The notes: generated by a model from the sequence alone, not told the origin. 64,000 bases of DNA from Cylindrodendrum hubeiense (GCA_014621425.1 JAANBB010000200.1:1-64000); one strand, 5' to 3'. Counted from the stretch's first letter, positions 21,314-33,311 are shown. Program-made: numbers and translations.

Positions 21314-24021
21314 TCAAGCCTTGACCTCGTCGGAGACCACCACAGGCTCAACTTCATTACCGCCATCCTTCTTCTCAACACTGGCTTCGAGGATACTCTC
21401 CCCCGCCGTGTTAGCGGCGAGTGTTTTTTCCTCCTCGACGGGCACCTCCGTCTTCTCTTCGGACGTAGGTTTTGAGCCCTCCTCAGTTTCTGCCTCGACC
21501 TCCTGGGCAGGCTCTTCTGGGGCTAAAGTCTCAGAGACCTCCTCGGTCTTTTCTACCTCCTCTACCTCTTCCTTCTCTTCCTTCTCTTCCTCTTCCTCCT
21601 CAACGACCGGAATAGGCGCCTCCTCGCCAGCGACAGCCAAACTACCCTGATCAGGGTCAACAGACCAGAACGTTTGTGGCATAGAGAACGACAAGGTTGG
21701 TCCAGACGCCTTCGCAGGCTCAGGGGCGGCAGGGCTCTTGGCAGGGGCACGACGCTGAGGACCACGCGCGCGGCCCTTTCGGGCGTCGGCGAGCGGGGCC
21801 TTCTCCTTCTCCTCGGTGAGATCCTCCTGGGGCTTGGCCTCCTCCTTCTTAGGAGCCTGAGGTCCTAGTTGTAGGCGCTTATTCAAGTCGCTCATGAAAC
21901 CAGCCTGCAAGGCCGCAATCTTGCCGCCCACCGGTCTGCTGGGAACGGGCGGCTTGGGTTTGGAGAACTCGCCGTCTTTGGAATCCCCAGACGAACTCTT
22001 GCCTGGTCTGGGTGGGATATGGGGTTTAGGCTTGTCCGAAACAGGAGGAGGAGTCTGCTTAGGCTTGGGGCGATCAGGAATGGCGGGCTTTTCTGAAGGT
22101 TCTGTGGCCTTCTTAGCAGGCCGGGATGGAATATCGGGCTTCTTCTCTTCTTCTAATGACGCGGAGACAGTTGCCTCGTGCAGTTGGCTTTCCGGGACAT
22201 CTTCCCAGATATCCCGACTGGGGAAACGCTGGCTGAGTGCCGGTCTCTTCTGTGTCAGGAACGAGTCGGATTGCAGGGTTTCTGGTTGAGTCCAGGTTGC
22301 CTTCTCCTGGGTTCGAGTGGTGTTCACATCTGCGGGCCCATTCACCTCGCGTTCTGCCAGCTCTTCTTGCTTTTGAGCGAAGGCATGAGCGGGGGTCTTG
22401 GGACGATCTTGGACCCCGGCTGACAATGTCCTCTGCTTCTCTGTCAGATCGGGTGTTGAGACCTCTGCAGTGTAGTGAACGCTGTTGGGGGCATCTTCCC
22501 AAACGTCCTTGCTAGGGAAGTAATGCCGAGCCTTTGCCTCAGAAGTAGCCGCCTTTTGTGCCTCATCGGTGCCTTCCTCGGGGAAGAGCGGCTCGTACTC
22601 CTTGACGTCATCCAGGGGCGTAGATCCAAAGTCTTGGGAGGGGTTCTCTTTGTAGATACTCGTGGGTCTGCTGGTGGGTCGGCTATGGGACTCCTCCATC
22701 TCATTGGAGCTTCTACGGCGCTCAGGAGGCGGGTGAACCGCCGGTTGCTGGATGTACGGCGACTTATCTTTGCCAACTTCGTCAGGGGCCAGGATAGGAG
22801 CGGTGTACTCGCTCTCCTCATCGTCAATGGCTTGCTCATTGTCGCCGGGCGAACGATACTGAGGGTGCTTAGGGTCATCGATGTGGACCGTCTTCTCACC
22901 ATCGGGGCCGGTGATCTCAGACTTGAAGGACAGTGCCCTGACCTGATCTCCGCCATTTGAGGCGGGGAGTGGCGATGAGATGCGTGAGTACTCTTCACTA
23001 GCCTGGAAACCGACCTCCTCAGTGGGGGTGGCGTGGTACTCCGAGGACGTTGCTGCGCATACTGTGTTAGTCCATTGCATCGATCCACGCTTCATCGGCA
23101 CTTACCAAGGCCAGATCCGTGGCTGGCAGTGTCTCGAACAAGCTTGTTCAGGTCGTCTTTGCTCATGGCGAAATCATTTTGGCGGTCATGCAGAGGGGTC
23201 TTGTGTTCCCTGTCGAAGATATGAGGGTTCTTTTCGTAGTACGCCTTGTCGAGCTTGTCCTGAGGCGCAACACCATGGCCATGCATACCATAGCTGCCAG
23301 GAGGTCCGCCACGAGAGCTGTGCTTGCGATGGTGGTTCTTCTTGAACTCATCAGAGCCAGGGGCGGGAGATGGAGCCTGAACATCGCCCAGATGGGGGTT
23401 CATGGGCACGCGCTGTCCAATTTCGGGGATGCCCTGATCGTCGTCGACATCAGGCTGGCTCTCAGTAGCCGAGAAGGCGGTACTGGGCTTCTTCTTAAGA
23501 GAACCGCGAGAAGCGGGACGGCCAATGCCAAAAGCAGCGGCCTTGTCAGAGTCGGTACGGGTGACGGCCTGGACTCGCTGCTTGGCGCTCTGGGCGGGCA
23601 GCGAGGGCTTGGGGGCGTGGAGCTTCAGGTCCTCGGCGATGGTACGGGTCTGCTCAGGCGAGGAAGCTCGCTCCTCCTCCTTCTTCTCTGCCTCGAACTC
23701 TTCCGTCACAGCGCTGTATTCAAGGCCCTCCTCGCCGACAGAGGGCATGGCGACGCTGCTGGAGCGGTCGATTGGGTCGTCGGACTGATCTTGGGCGAGA
23801 TCGCTAAAGTGGAAGGCTCTGGGGCTCTTCTGGGGGATACCATCGTTGAGCGGCGAGGGAGCGAAGCGGTCGGGATTGGGAGATATCGAGCGGTCGACCA
23901 GGCGCTTAGTAGCGGGACGAGGAGGAATCTTGGGAACAGACGCGGCCGACTCATCCTTGTCCTGGCCTCGCGAGGGCCGGGGAGGAATGGCGGGCGTCTG
24001 TTGCATGGTTGCGGCAGTCAT
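21314..24021 (-). CDS. AIM21: AIM21-like cortical actin regulator
   Basis: Two exons, 24021-23106 and 23052-21314, with a 53-nt intron (23053-23105, GTAAGT...GCGCAG); the join reads GLATSSEY. Product 884 aa, almost entirely low complexity: many Pro-rich SH3-ligand motifs (IPPRPSRG, KIPPRPATKR, IPSRPAKK, IPDRPKPK, IPPRPGK, VPSRPVGGK), repeated short blocks of the form FPSKDVWEDAPxS (two or three times) and a Glu/Val-rich C-terminal stretch. A conserved patch near residues 565-705 (VPSRPVGGKIAALQAGFMSDLNKRLQLGPQ) matches the core of fungal AIM21 proteins. By family knowledge Aim21 binds SH3 proteins such as Bbc1/Abp1 and tunes barbed-end assembly in endocytic actin patches. The ATG gives MTAATMQQTP. 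Large ORFs on the opposite strand are compositional shadows. Confidence 0.84.
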
Positions 24022-27000
24022 TGTGGTTTGTTCGGGTGCTCGGAACGAGCAATAGTGTAGGTGAGGGTCGACGAATGGGCGAGGGAGCGGGAAGGGGCGT
24101 CGCGGTCTTGTATACTAGCGAGGCCGGGACGACTAAGCTTCTGGAGGGGCCACCAAGAGGCCGGCGGTCAGCATAAAGTTTCGACGACAGCAACTGCAGC
24201 AGCCAAGAACGGATTGAGTCGACGACAGATAGGTAGCCGGGGGGGAGGGGCGGGACAGGGGAATCACAGAGCTTCTCCGAGTTCAGCGTCGGCGTCAGCG
24301 CGGGAGCTGCATGACTCTGACTCTGGAGCGTTGCTAAGAGTCACGGCTTATCACCGCCTTGGATATGGTTCATGGCGCTATCAGAGATAGAGGGATGCCA
24401 TGGCGCCCACTGCGCCCGCCGCACGCCCACCCGCACACCACGGTCAGGGGACAGAACTTACCAATGAGGTTGCGATGATTGGTATGGGAATCCCACGATG
24501 GGCGATGGCGATGTTACTGTGGCATTCACAGTCGACGGTGCGTGGTGATGGCTTCGACTCTTGTTGCGCCAGGTCTTGCGCAGCGGTATATCATGCGCAC
24601 GTCAAACACCTTTGGGTACAAGTCTGAGCTTTTGCCTCGTGGCTCGTGGGCTCCGGACGATCGCAGCCGGCCCCAATTGTCACTTTATATGCTCCAGCAG
24701 CATCCACCTCAGCGGCGTCCAGGTGACGGTCAGTGCCACTCGACTATTACGGTGCTATAAAAGCTGAGCGACCTTGTCCCGTCGTCACTTGTTGGCGAAA
24801 ACAGGGATGGGGATGGCGCCAAGCCCACTGTGCCAGACGTGGCCGATCACGCACTGTGGTCAAGTAGCCGATGGTCCAATCGACTTCCGTCATGCCCTCG
24901 CCCACCGAACAGTTCTTGACGTGTGCATTCTCAGGACGCAGACTCGTCACCGTCATCAGGGCCCTCTCCCCTATGTCTTTTTGCGTGCTTTCAATGGTCT
25001 ATTCGGACGGGCGGCATCTGACTGCACAAATTGGCCGCTTTCCTCACGCCTTTCTCATCGTCCAGCAGCTTGCCCTGGAACTCGCAGCTTGGCCAGTTTG
25101 CTCGGGCTGCGTCAGTCCCTGGACGCCAGACACAGTGCGCCACCCCCCGCATGATGCCACCATCCAAGTACACTCGCAAGTCCCTGGACGGAAACGGCCA
25201 TTCTCTCCCCTGCAGAGGCTGCAGCGTCCGGCCTCAAACTTGCCCATGGTCCACCTCGAGTTTTCACTGTTTTGGGAGGCAGCAAACCAGACACGCCGGT
25301 CCCCTTCACCTCGTAGTGCTTCGAGACGGAACAGAAACCTGGGAAGGGCCCCCGTCAATGCAACCGCCGGTACTCCGAGAGGCTAGGTGCGGCCCTGGCC
25401 CTGTCTCGACGAGGGCAGCTGACGAGAAATGGGCCCCTTGTTGACATTGTTGGGGGGGGAGCTTGTGACGGTACCAAATCGTCAAGTACGTACACCGTCA
25501 TGAGGTACAGTAAGAGTACGCATAAACACCCTGTATCACCTCCCACACCTGAGGTACCTCTCATCGCTCCCACCGAGAATCCACCCACATGGCGGGGACC
25601 CGTCTGCAGCGCCGAATCCCCACCGATCGAACTGAGCTCCTCGTGCTTCTAGTACTGGAGCTAGGAGATGCCAGGCGGTGTCGCTGCGCCATGGGATTCC
25701 AGGTAATGACGCTTACTCGCCAGTATCCTACTGGTCCAAACGAAGAGCCAGAGCTGCAGTCGCATGACCCCGGCGACGCAGCTAGATGTATCCGAATGTG
25801 CGAAGGCCTGTCTAATGATAATAGTACAAGTCAAACCGAGCCTTGAAGACTGGTCCTAGTGAGGCCGACGGGCTACTCAGCAACCTGGGAGCTCGGGAGA
25901 TAGCTAGCCGGCGGTGGCCCGGCTACCTGCTGTGAAGACTCCGGAGTTCCGGGAGCGCTCATCAGAGTCATCGCTCATGACTCTCAAAGACTGGGGCCAA
26001 AGACTACGGAGCTGGACAACTAGCAAGTTGATCGCCTCTGGAAAAGACTGAAAAACTCTGTTCCCCTGGCCAGCAACCCCGTCGATCAGATGCAGCGTGC
26101 GCCAGTCGAATCACAACCCATCTCGCCCGTCCCGCTCCCTCAGGTCCGGTCCTGTCACCAGGCGGGCACATGATGCCACCGGGAGGTACATCTATCCCCA
26201 CGGTATGGTTCTTCCGTCTACGCCCATCATGACGCCATCTCCAATTGCCCCCTCCGTCCAGGCCCTGCCAAATGCCAGAGCTCCAGTGCTCCGAGGGAGG
26301 GGCCGCCCCTGGAGGCCTGGAAGCGCAAATCCTTCGATCCAGAGCCGGTCCGGCCCTGTGGTCCTGTGCCCTGTGGCCCTCCGCCACCGAAAAGTGTAAG
26401 TGTAATTCTCAAATGTAATTCCAACGCCGGGGACGAGGCCGGTCGAGAAACGCATTCCATTCCATCCCATCCCATGTTGACCCCTCATCCTCATTCCATC
26501 CTCTCAGTGATGCCTTAGTGATGCCCGGTTGTGCCTCGGTCAGCCCAGCTTCCCCATTGAATCACCAGTTACCGAGCGGTGCAGAGTACGTATCTACATA
26601 CGACACTACCTCCACAAGCAAGCTGGCGTTATCCACTGCGCACAGCACAGGCCAGGCCCTCAGTGCCTGTCCCGCTATCCCTCTTGGGGCACACTGGTGA
26701 GGTCTCAGCTCATCACGAGGAGCCACAAGGACTTTGCGCCGGCCCCTCCAGCTATTCTTGGCTGGTCGGCGTCGGTCTGGTGCTTGACGCCGCCCATCGA
26801 CGAGTTGGACCAGCTGCATCTAGACCCGTCATCTGATCCCGCTCACCCCGAGCTTGCTACTGTGAATCGTAATTGTATCGCAAACTCGATAATCATGGGA
26901 ATAATATTGCCTCAGCTTAGCTTCTTTGCAGGCCGTTGATACCTCTTCCATCACAACTCGGTCCTCGCAGATACCAGACTACCAACCCAACCTACTCTAT

Positions 27001-27890
27001 CCATACTTGCATCTCCGGAGCTGTGAGATAGTGAAGCTCAAAAGGGCCCTCAGGTGGCTGGTGAAAGCGGGGTGCTCATGATAGCTATAGTGGATGCTGT
27101 TGGTTCCGATCCAACACCTAGTACTTCAGAAGAGATCTACCAGAAGATAAATATGCAGTAGTATTATGACCTCCAGGTGATTTGTTTTATTTCTCCTGTC
27201 CTAATACTCTCTAAGTGCATTACTAATTCTTGGAGTTACTGTTATTGAAATGACCATTATCAACCTACGCTTGGGAGAGCACAGTTCTTCTGATACATCT
27301 GTTGGGTCTGCAACCAACTGCATCCTACTAGACTCTTAGCTCGATGGGAGCAGAAGCTGTTTTATTTACTACTTATAGAAGGCCCCTGCTCTTGCACCAG
27401 GAAGCAACTCGTCTCTCGCGTCATAATTACTGAGGCGGACGACTAGTAACATATAGCAAGCACTGCAGCGACCAACACGAATGACGATGATACTCTAGTT
27501 TCAATCAACACGGCAGCAGAGACTGTTCAACTCATAGTCCCCTACGCCAATAAACTTATCAATACAAATCAACTACTTCCGAGTCAAAAAACGTAAAAGC
27601 CGTTCCTCGTTCCAGACGCCGAATCCCTAGCCGGGTATGCAGGCCAGTGCTCGCCAGCAGAGGCCGTAACTTCATGTGAGATGGCAGGGTTTGCTCCATT
27701 AGCGATACCCTCCTTGTACATGCTTCCACAGTGTTTGTCATCACCTCCATCTCTCTTCCAACCAAGAACCACCAATATGTGGAAACACCTCCTTCGACTT
27801 GCACAACCTTCGTCATTTGCAGGTTGTTGGTTGCTTAAATGTCGCTTTATTGTCGCCTTCTTCGTCAGCGCAATCAGGGCCTGCACAGCT
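24022..27890. other. Gene-poor region between AIM21 and TVP18
   Basis: About 3.9 kb. The first several hundred bases must be the AIM21 promoter. ORFs here are short (85-171 codons), overlap in several frames, and show no recognisable domain, signal peptide or consistent codon bias, so I call none of them genes. From about 27000 the sequence becomes noticeably AT-richer and holds the LTR-like element annotated separately. 27560-27890 is the 3' flank of TVP18. Confidence 0.55.
27300..27477 (-). repeat. Possible solo LTR (about 178 bp, TGTTGG...CCAACA)
   Basis: On both strands the segment begins TGTTGG and ends CCAACA, the TG...CA ends with short inverted repeats typical of LTRs. Read on the minus strand, a TATA-like stretch (TATAAGTAGTAAATAAAA) sits about 100 nt in, as in a promoter-bearing LTR. 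The flanking 5-mers (ACATC before, CGAAT after on the plus strand) do not match, so there is no target-site duplication. No gag or pol remains nearby. A smaller palindrome with the same hexamers (TGTTGGTTCCGATCCAACA) lies about 190 bp upstream. It could instead be a chance inverted repeat. Confidence 0.35.
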
Positions 27891-28637
27891 CTACACAATC
27901 ATCTGTGCAACGCCCTGGCCACCCAAGGTCTTGCTGCCAACAAAGGCTTGGCCCTTGATGCCAGCGAGGCCGTAACAGACGGCCGTCAGGAGCAGGAAGA
28001 CACCGGCGGCAACCAAGCTGCTCGCACCGGTGAGGATGCTGACAAACTGGAGGGCGCCCATGATGGCATAGGCGGCCGCTCGCATGTAGTTGGTCGAGAT
28101 CTTGCGAATGGCAACATCGAACTTGCTCGAGGTCGGGCAGATTCGAAGCAGGAGGGGAACTTCGACAAAGAGGATGATGAACGCCGATGCGCTGTACAAG
28201 TTTGTTAGTGGGAGGATGTTCCGTTGGATCGCTATGTCGATACTTGGGCGTAGGGGCACGGGGGATACGTACATGGCGAGGGCGCAGAAAATGATTCTAA
28301 CAGGCTTGAGGGTGAAGATGCTAGAGATACCAGTCGCAAGACAAATGATCATAGACAGAATGCCCAGCCTGTAAGGATATTCTCAGTCAGCTCGGTGTTC
28401 GAAGCGCAATTGCATTGCCGTCTCGAGCGACAACGCCGGCTCTATCGGGGCAGCTCTACTCGGAGCTTGAGTGCGCAAGTATCGGGAGGGCTCGACGGAA
28501 TGTCGGGCAATCGGGGCGAGCTTACCATTGTCCGTAGATGCCTGTGGAGAAAGTCAGTATCACTGTTGAGCCAGCGCATGGCATCTGGGAAGCCACATAC
28601 TGAAGTTTCTGGTCTGGAACTCCTCCTTGAGCGTCAT
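27891..28637 (-). CDS. TVP18: Golgi apparatus membrane protein TVP18
   Basis: Four exons: 28637-28601 (37 nt), 28541-28526 (16 nt), 28368-28273, 28191-27891; product 149 aa, the usual family length. The spliced N-terminus reads MTLKEEFQTRNFSIYGQWLG. Four hydrophobic segments follow: WLGILSMIICLATGISSI, VRIIFCALAIASAFIILF through FVEVPLLLRI, YMRAAAYAIMGALQFVSIL and VAAGVFLLLTAVCYGLAGI. Tvp18 is found in late-Golgi Tlg2 vesicles with other Tvp proteins; its exact activity is not known. The 16-nt second exon encodes only the end of Ser, then IYGQ and part of Trp. Both flanking introns have good GT-AG ends (GTATGT...CCACAG, GTAAGC...TTACAG). The frame closes only with this microexon. Confidence 0.93.
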
Positions 28638-30186
28638 GTTGACAGCTGACGTCGGGGGCAAGGGCCTCGTAATCGGTTGGGGATATTGGTTCAAGGGAGT
28701 GTCGCGCGCAGCAAACAATGCGGGCGAGGGAGTCGATTCGGGTGCGAGAGGTTATCGATGAGCGAAACTCGATGCTTGGGGTCGATGTGGTTGCGACGGC
28801 GATGATGGACAAAGGATGAGGTCGTAGATGATTACGTCGTGGAAATGATGCACGTAGCCTTTTCGCGAAAGAGCATCCGACGGCCAGTCCCTGGCTGGTC
28901 TCGGTCCCAATTATTGAGGCTGGCGCAGGGCTTGGCTGGGGGGGCGACGTCCGTTGCTGGCGGCGGGACTCTTGCTGACAGGCCCCTCTTCCACAGCTCG
29001 GGGGCGAATACGAGGCTCTGATTGGGCCCTTGGGTCGGCGTTATAGGGGGTCCGACGGCTTGGAGAGCCTACAACAGGGGAGCTGGTCCACTGAAGCTGG
29101 TGCTGGTCGCCGTTAAAGATGAGACACAGGCCCGACAACGGTTTTTTTTTTTGGCGAGAGTGATTAATGAGACGGGATGCAGTGGGTGGACGTTTGACGT
29201 TTGACGTTTGAGAGTATGAGTGGTATGTGGTTCAGGCAACGGGGCAACGGCCTGCTTTAATGTCGAGCATGCTGTCAGGAGGATAATTCGGAGGCGAATC
29301 ATTGTTTCGTATTCGGACTCGTCCCAGCTATTATGTCGCCCTCGCTGTAGGCAACTTTATTCTGCAGCGGCAGAGTGACGTACGGGCGTACGCGGCACGA
29401 CGGCCAAGCCTCCCGTCCCGAGTCCCGACAAAGTATTCGTACTGTAATCCACAGGCTCCAGCATATCCATAGAATGCCATGGCTCGCCAAGCCGCTGCCT
29501 ATCCTACACATTGGCTGCTGCCTTCTTGGCTCTCCATCAACCGTCTTGGCAATATCCATTCTGGAGTGTAGTTGCGATGCTGAGGCTCTGGGCGGATTTA
29601 TTTACGACGGTTCACTATCAGTAAAAAGAAAGAAGTGTGCAGGCTTGCAGGGCTAAACATGTGGTGATCTGCTTGGAGATCCCCGTGTGACACCGACTAA
29701 CCAATGCACTCACTACCTTATTTAAATCAACGCACAAGTGTCTCAACATACAGGTGTTGCAGTTAGATGGCGATATCTAGATGGCGATACCACGGCTTCC
29801 TATCACCAGATATCGCTGGCCTGATCACTCACTATAACGAATATTCAGCTCTCACAGCCCCGGTCAATCGAGGCCAGGTCCTGAGGATGTACAGCATCCT
29901 AGCGCAGGTGGAGATAGCGCCGCCGGTCCTAGCGAAGTCAGAACTAACAACAGCGACAATTACATCATTCTTCCGCATCCAATCCAGGTAGGCTAGCCCT
30001 AGCTTACAACATCTCGAATTGCCCCAGGATTGCTGAATAAACATCATCCAGAGTGTGAGCACCACCTGACTTCATAAGGACATATCCAGACCGTTACGCC
30101 AGCCAGCTATCTCCTCCTCCGTACCTCCGAGATACGGCAGAAACTGTCAGCGTTGCGGGGCATCGCCAACATAACGGACCAGCAAT
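28638..30186. other. Divergent intergenic region, TVP18 / ornithine cyclodeaminase-like gene
   Basis: About 1.55 kb with no supported gene. It contains a TTGACGT triple repeat (about 29191-29211) and a direct duplication of AGATGGCGATA about 29765-29790, about 400 bp upstream of the plus-strand gene. It should hold both promoters. Confidence 0.55.
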
Positions 30187-31681
30187 ATGCCGCTCACCAT
30201 CCTTTCAGACGACCAGGTCAATGCCATCTTCGAGGGTCTTACCCCAGATGAGCTGGACGAATTTCGAAGTGTTCTTTCCGAGGCCCTTCATGAGTTCTCT
30301 ACCAACGTCAAGGCCGAGGAAGGCTTTCAGCAACCACGTGGAGTCACAACGCTCCACGCAGAAACCCAAGTCAAGACATCATATCTGTCATCATGCGGCC
30401 CCTGTGGAATGGGCTGCAAAGGTGGGAATATACACAATAACCTATCGGGCAACATTGTATTAACCATTTCCAGTGGTCTCGCGTTTGAACCCCGAAGCTT
30501 CAAAGGACCCAAAGGTTAAACACATCAACCCTAACGGCGTCCTGACCTTGTTCAAACCAGACGGGTCACCCTTGGGTCTCGTCCACCCCAGTGCCCTGAC
30601 AGCTTTCCGCACCGCACTGGCGTCAGCCTGTCTCCTCAACCGACGGAACCATGTTAAGACTATCACTGTTTTTGGGAGCGGCATGCAGGCATACTGGCAC
30701 GTCCGACTGGCCCTGATGATGCGGGGCAGCACCATCAAGCACGTCAACGTCATTAACCGCAGCTTCTCCAGCAACGCCACTGGCATGCTCAAGAAGTTCG
30801 GTGTCATCCCGCAGCACATCAAACAACGCGAGGGCTGGACGGAGGCCCAGTTTGGGCTCCTGACGCCCTCATTCCACGAGTACAACCGCCTGATCAAGGA
30901 CCAGATCCGCGACGCGGATGTGATTTACTGCTGTACTCCTTCACAGGAGGATCTTTTCGATGGGTCTCTACTGACTTCCCATGAGGGGCGGAAGAAGGGC
31001 CGTTTGATTGTTGCGGTGGGGAGCCACGCGCCCAACATGAGGGAGCTGCCAGACGATCTCATCCAGATGGCTGTAAAGCATCACGATAAGCCACATCGAC
31101 ACTTCCACAAACATGCCAAGGATGGCGGTGTTATAATCGTGGACAATCTTGAGGGTGTGCTTAAAGAGGCCGGTGAGATCATCATGGGAAAAGTTGACCC
31201 TCATCATCTAGTAGAGTAAGACGTTGTCTAGCCCTGTATGATGATAATTCGCTAACATAGTAATAGACTCGGAGAGCTCGTCATGCTCCACCGCCTAGCT
31301 CTAGAGGAATCTGACACCGATGTCGCGAGCAGCCAGGCATCCATCTCTTCTGACCTGGACCAACTGGATGTCAATGACAGGGTCCCGTCCATGTCGACCG
31401 TGTTCAACAAAACTCCTGGCTCGCCACGGTCTAGCAGCCCTACTGGGTCGAATGGCTCGGATTCTCGAAAGAGCTCCTCCCTATTTCACTTCCGCAAGAA
31501 CTCCGGTAGCTCGTCAGATACGGAAAGGAAGAAGAAAGAAGATGGCCTCTCGCTGTGGCTGAGAGACGGAACTGTCGTCTACAAAAGTGTGGGACTCGGC
31601 CTGATGGACCTGGTGGTCGGGGTACATCTGATCCAGATTGCCAACGAGAAGAAAATCGGCACGCACGTGGAAGGGTTCTGA
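30187..31681 (+). CDS. Ornithine cyclodeaminase / mu-crystallin family protein with a Ser-rich insertion
   Basis: Three exons, 30187-30421, 30474-31215, 31267-31681 (introns 52 and 51 nt); product 463 aa. Recognisable parts are the N-terminal ILSDDQVNAIFEGL, GVTTLHAETQVKTSY, NPNGVLTLFKPDGSPLGLVH, the NAD(P)-binding Rossmann motif VFGSGMQAYWHVRLAL, the DADVIYCCTPSQ strand and the C-terminal VYKSVGLGLMDLVVG motif. Members reduce or deaminate imino/amino acids (ornithine to proline, ketimine reduction); the substrate here cannot be read from the sequence. Odd: about 80 residues (about 340-420) rich in Ser and Arg (SPRSSSPTGSNGSDS, RKSSSLFHFRKNS) separate ALEESDTD from the last conserved motif, making it longer than the usual 320-350 aa. 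The insert has no splice boundaries of its own, so it is probably real protein. The gene converges on the thiolase. Confidence 0.86.
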
Positions 31682-31857
31682 TACTTCTACTCTGGCTCAC
31701 CTGAAGGCAAAAGTTGGAGAATTTCATTTTGGATTCGCTAGTGATGGTGAAGTAGATAGCAGCCATCTATAGGCGGTCGATTTATTACTCTTGATCTCGA
31801 AAACACATGACATTCGGCGGCATTCTAGTGGTACAGTTTATCATCCATGCTATCCCT

Positions 31858-33311
31858 TCACTCTGCAACCCAAACAGCAGCCATACCCATACCAGTGCCT
31901 ATGCACATGGAGGTGCTGCCAACCTTCTTGCCAGTCCGCTTCAGCTCATACAGAAGTGTGGAAACCTGTCGAGCACCAGTGCATCCCAGCGGGTGACCAA
32001 AAGCAATGGCTCCGCCCTTGGGGTTGATCTTTTCTTGAGGAATACCCAACTCGTTGGCACACCACAGGCACTGGCTGGCAAAGGCCTCGTTGATCTCAAA
32101 GATGTCCACATCCTCTTTGGAAATACCGGCAAGGTCGAGAGCCTTGGGGATGGCCTTCCAGGGACCCTGGCCCATAAGGAGGGGCTTGACGCCTACAATA
32201 GAGGCACATACGTACTTGCCGATGATGGTCTGTCCGATCTTCTCAGCGGTGGAGCGCTTCATGAGGAGCACGGCAGCGGCGCCGTCAGAGATCTGGCTGG
32301 CGTTGCCGGCATGGATGCTACCGTCCTTGGCGAATGCAGGGCGAATCTTTCCCAGGGACTCGGCGGTGATACCAGGGCGAACACCATCATCCTTCGAAAC
32401 AGTGATTTCCTTGGTCTCGCCGGACTTGGCGTCCTCAAACTTGACGGTGAGGGGGACAATCTCCTGATCGAAGAGACCCTCCTTCTGAGCCTTCAAGGCC
32501 TTCTGATACGAGGCAGCAGCAAATGCGTCCTGGTCGGCTCGGGTGACGCCAAGGTCCTTGGCCATCTGCTCCGACAAGACACCCATGGGGACCTTGCAGT
32601 TGGCGGCCTCGGTGTAGTTGTCGAGTAGCTCAGAGAACTCGGTCACGGCATTGGGGCTGTTACGAGTCAGCACTGTGCATATATCATGTGGATTATCATC
32701 GGCTACTCACCCATATGACAAGCTCATGCTCTCGACACCGGCACCGATGCCGATATCGATCATGCCAGTCTTGATCTGGTTTGCAATATCAACAGTCGCC
32801 TGCAGTCCCGAGGAGCACTGTCGGTTGAGCGTCCGCACAGCAGTGGTCTCAGGGAAGCCAGCCACCAAGGATGCCGCGCGCATCTCGGTTGCACCACCAC
32901 CGGCAGCCAGAACAGTGCCGACGCAAACATCCTCGACGAGGGCAGGGTTGATCTTGGAACGGTCGATTATGGCCTTGAGGATACCAGCCATAAGGTCGGA
33001 GGCCTGGGTGTCCTTGAAACCACCCTTGCCTCCCTTGGTGAAGGCGCTTCGGCAGCAAGCAGTGACGACGACCTGTTCAAAGGGAGAGATGGTTAGATAC
33101 GAGCGTGGGCGCAAGAGGGAGGGAAGCTCCATACATCGTCGGGGTGCTTCTCCAAGATCTTGTCGCGACCGCCAGCGGTCGGGTTACCAGAGATCTGGCC
33201 GCCAATTTGAGAAATTCGGTCAAGAGCTGGAGAGGAGAGGGAGTAGCATTAGCAATGCGCATCTTTTGGCATGTGGAGTGGGAGAGGGGGTAGCGGCGAC
33301 ATACCACCCAT
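31858..33311 (-). CDS. 3-ketoacyl-CoA thiolase (acetyl-CoA C-acyltransferase), probably peroxisomal
   Basis: Four exons: 33311-33305 (7 nt), 33226-33135, 33072-32711, 32656-31858; product 419 aa. Thiolase landmarks: the acyl-enzyme Cys about 119 in NRQCSSGLQA, GAGVESMS, YGPNAVTEFSE (across the last intron), NEAFASQ, His about 375 in GHPLGCTGAR and the second active Cys about 405 in SMCIGTGMG. It cleaves 3-ketoacyl-CoA with CoA, the last beta-oxidation step. The spliced N-terminus MGALDRISQIGGQISGN contains RISQIGGQI, close to a PTS2 signal (R-I-x5-Q-hydrophobic), supporting peroxisomal import; the last residue is not the usual L/A/F. Only ATGGGTG of the CDS is in the first exon (GTATGT donor, CTCCAG acceptor). 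Confidence 0.95.

Noticed and set aside
23119..24060. 313-codon plus-strand ORF opposite AIM21 exon 1
   Set aside because: It mirrors the low-complexity AIM21 coding sequence; Gly/Leu/Val/Arg-rich with no domain, while the minus frame has the PPRP motifs and a proper splice site.
24871..25386. 171-codon plus-strand ORF in the AIM21-TVP18 gap
   Set aside because: Overlaps ORFs in two other frames, no domain, no supporting leader or splice pattern.
27105..27130. T-arm-like hairpin GTTGG-TTCCGAT-CCAAC suggesting a tRNA
   Set aside because: The loop does not fit TTCRANY and no matching acceptor, D or anticodon stems are found upstream.
24022..27890. Possible secondary-metabolite or effector genes in the gap
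   Set aside because: No signal-peptide-led Cys-rich ORF, no oxidoreductase or PKS/NRPS motif and no convincing exon chain was found on reading both strands.
31807..32628. 273-codon plus-strand ORF
   Set aside because: Lies exactly opposite the thiolase, which has all catalytic motifs; the plus frame is its shadow.
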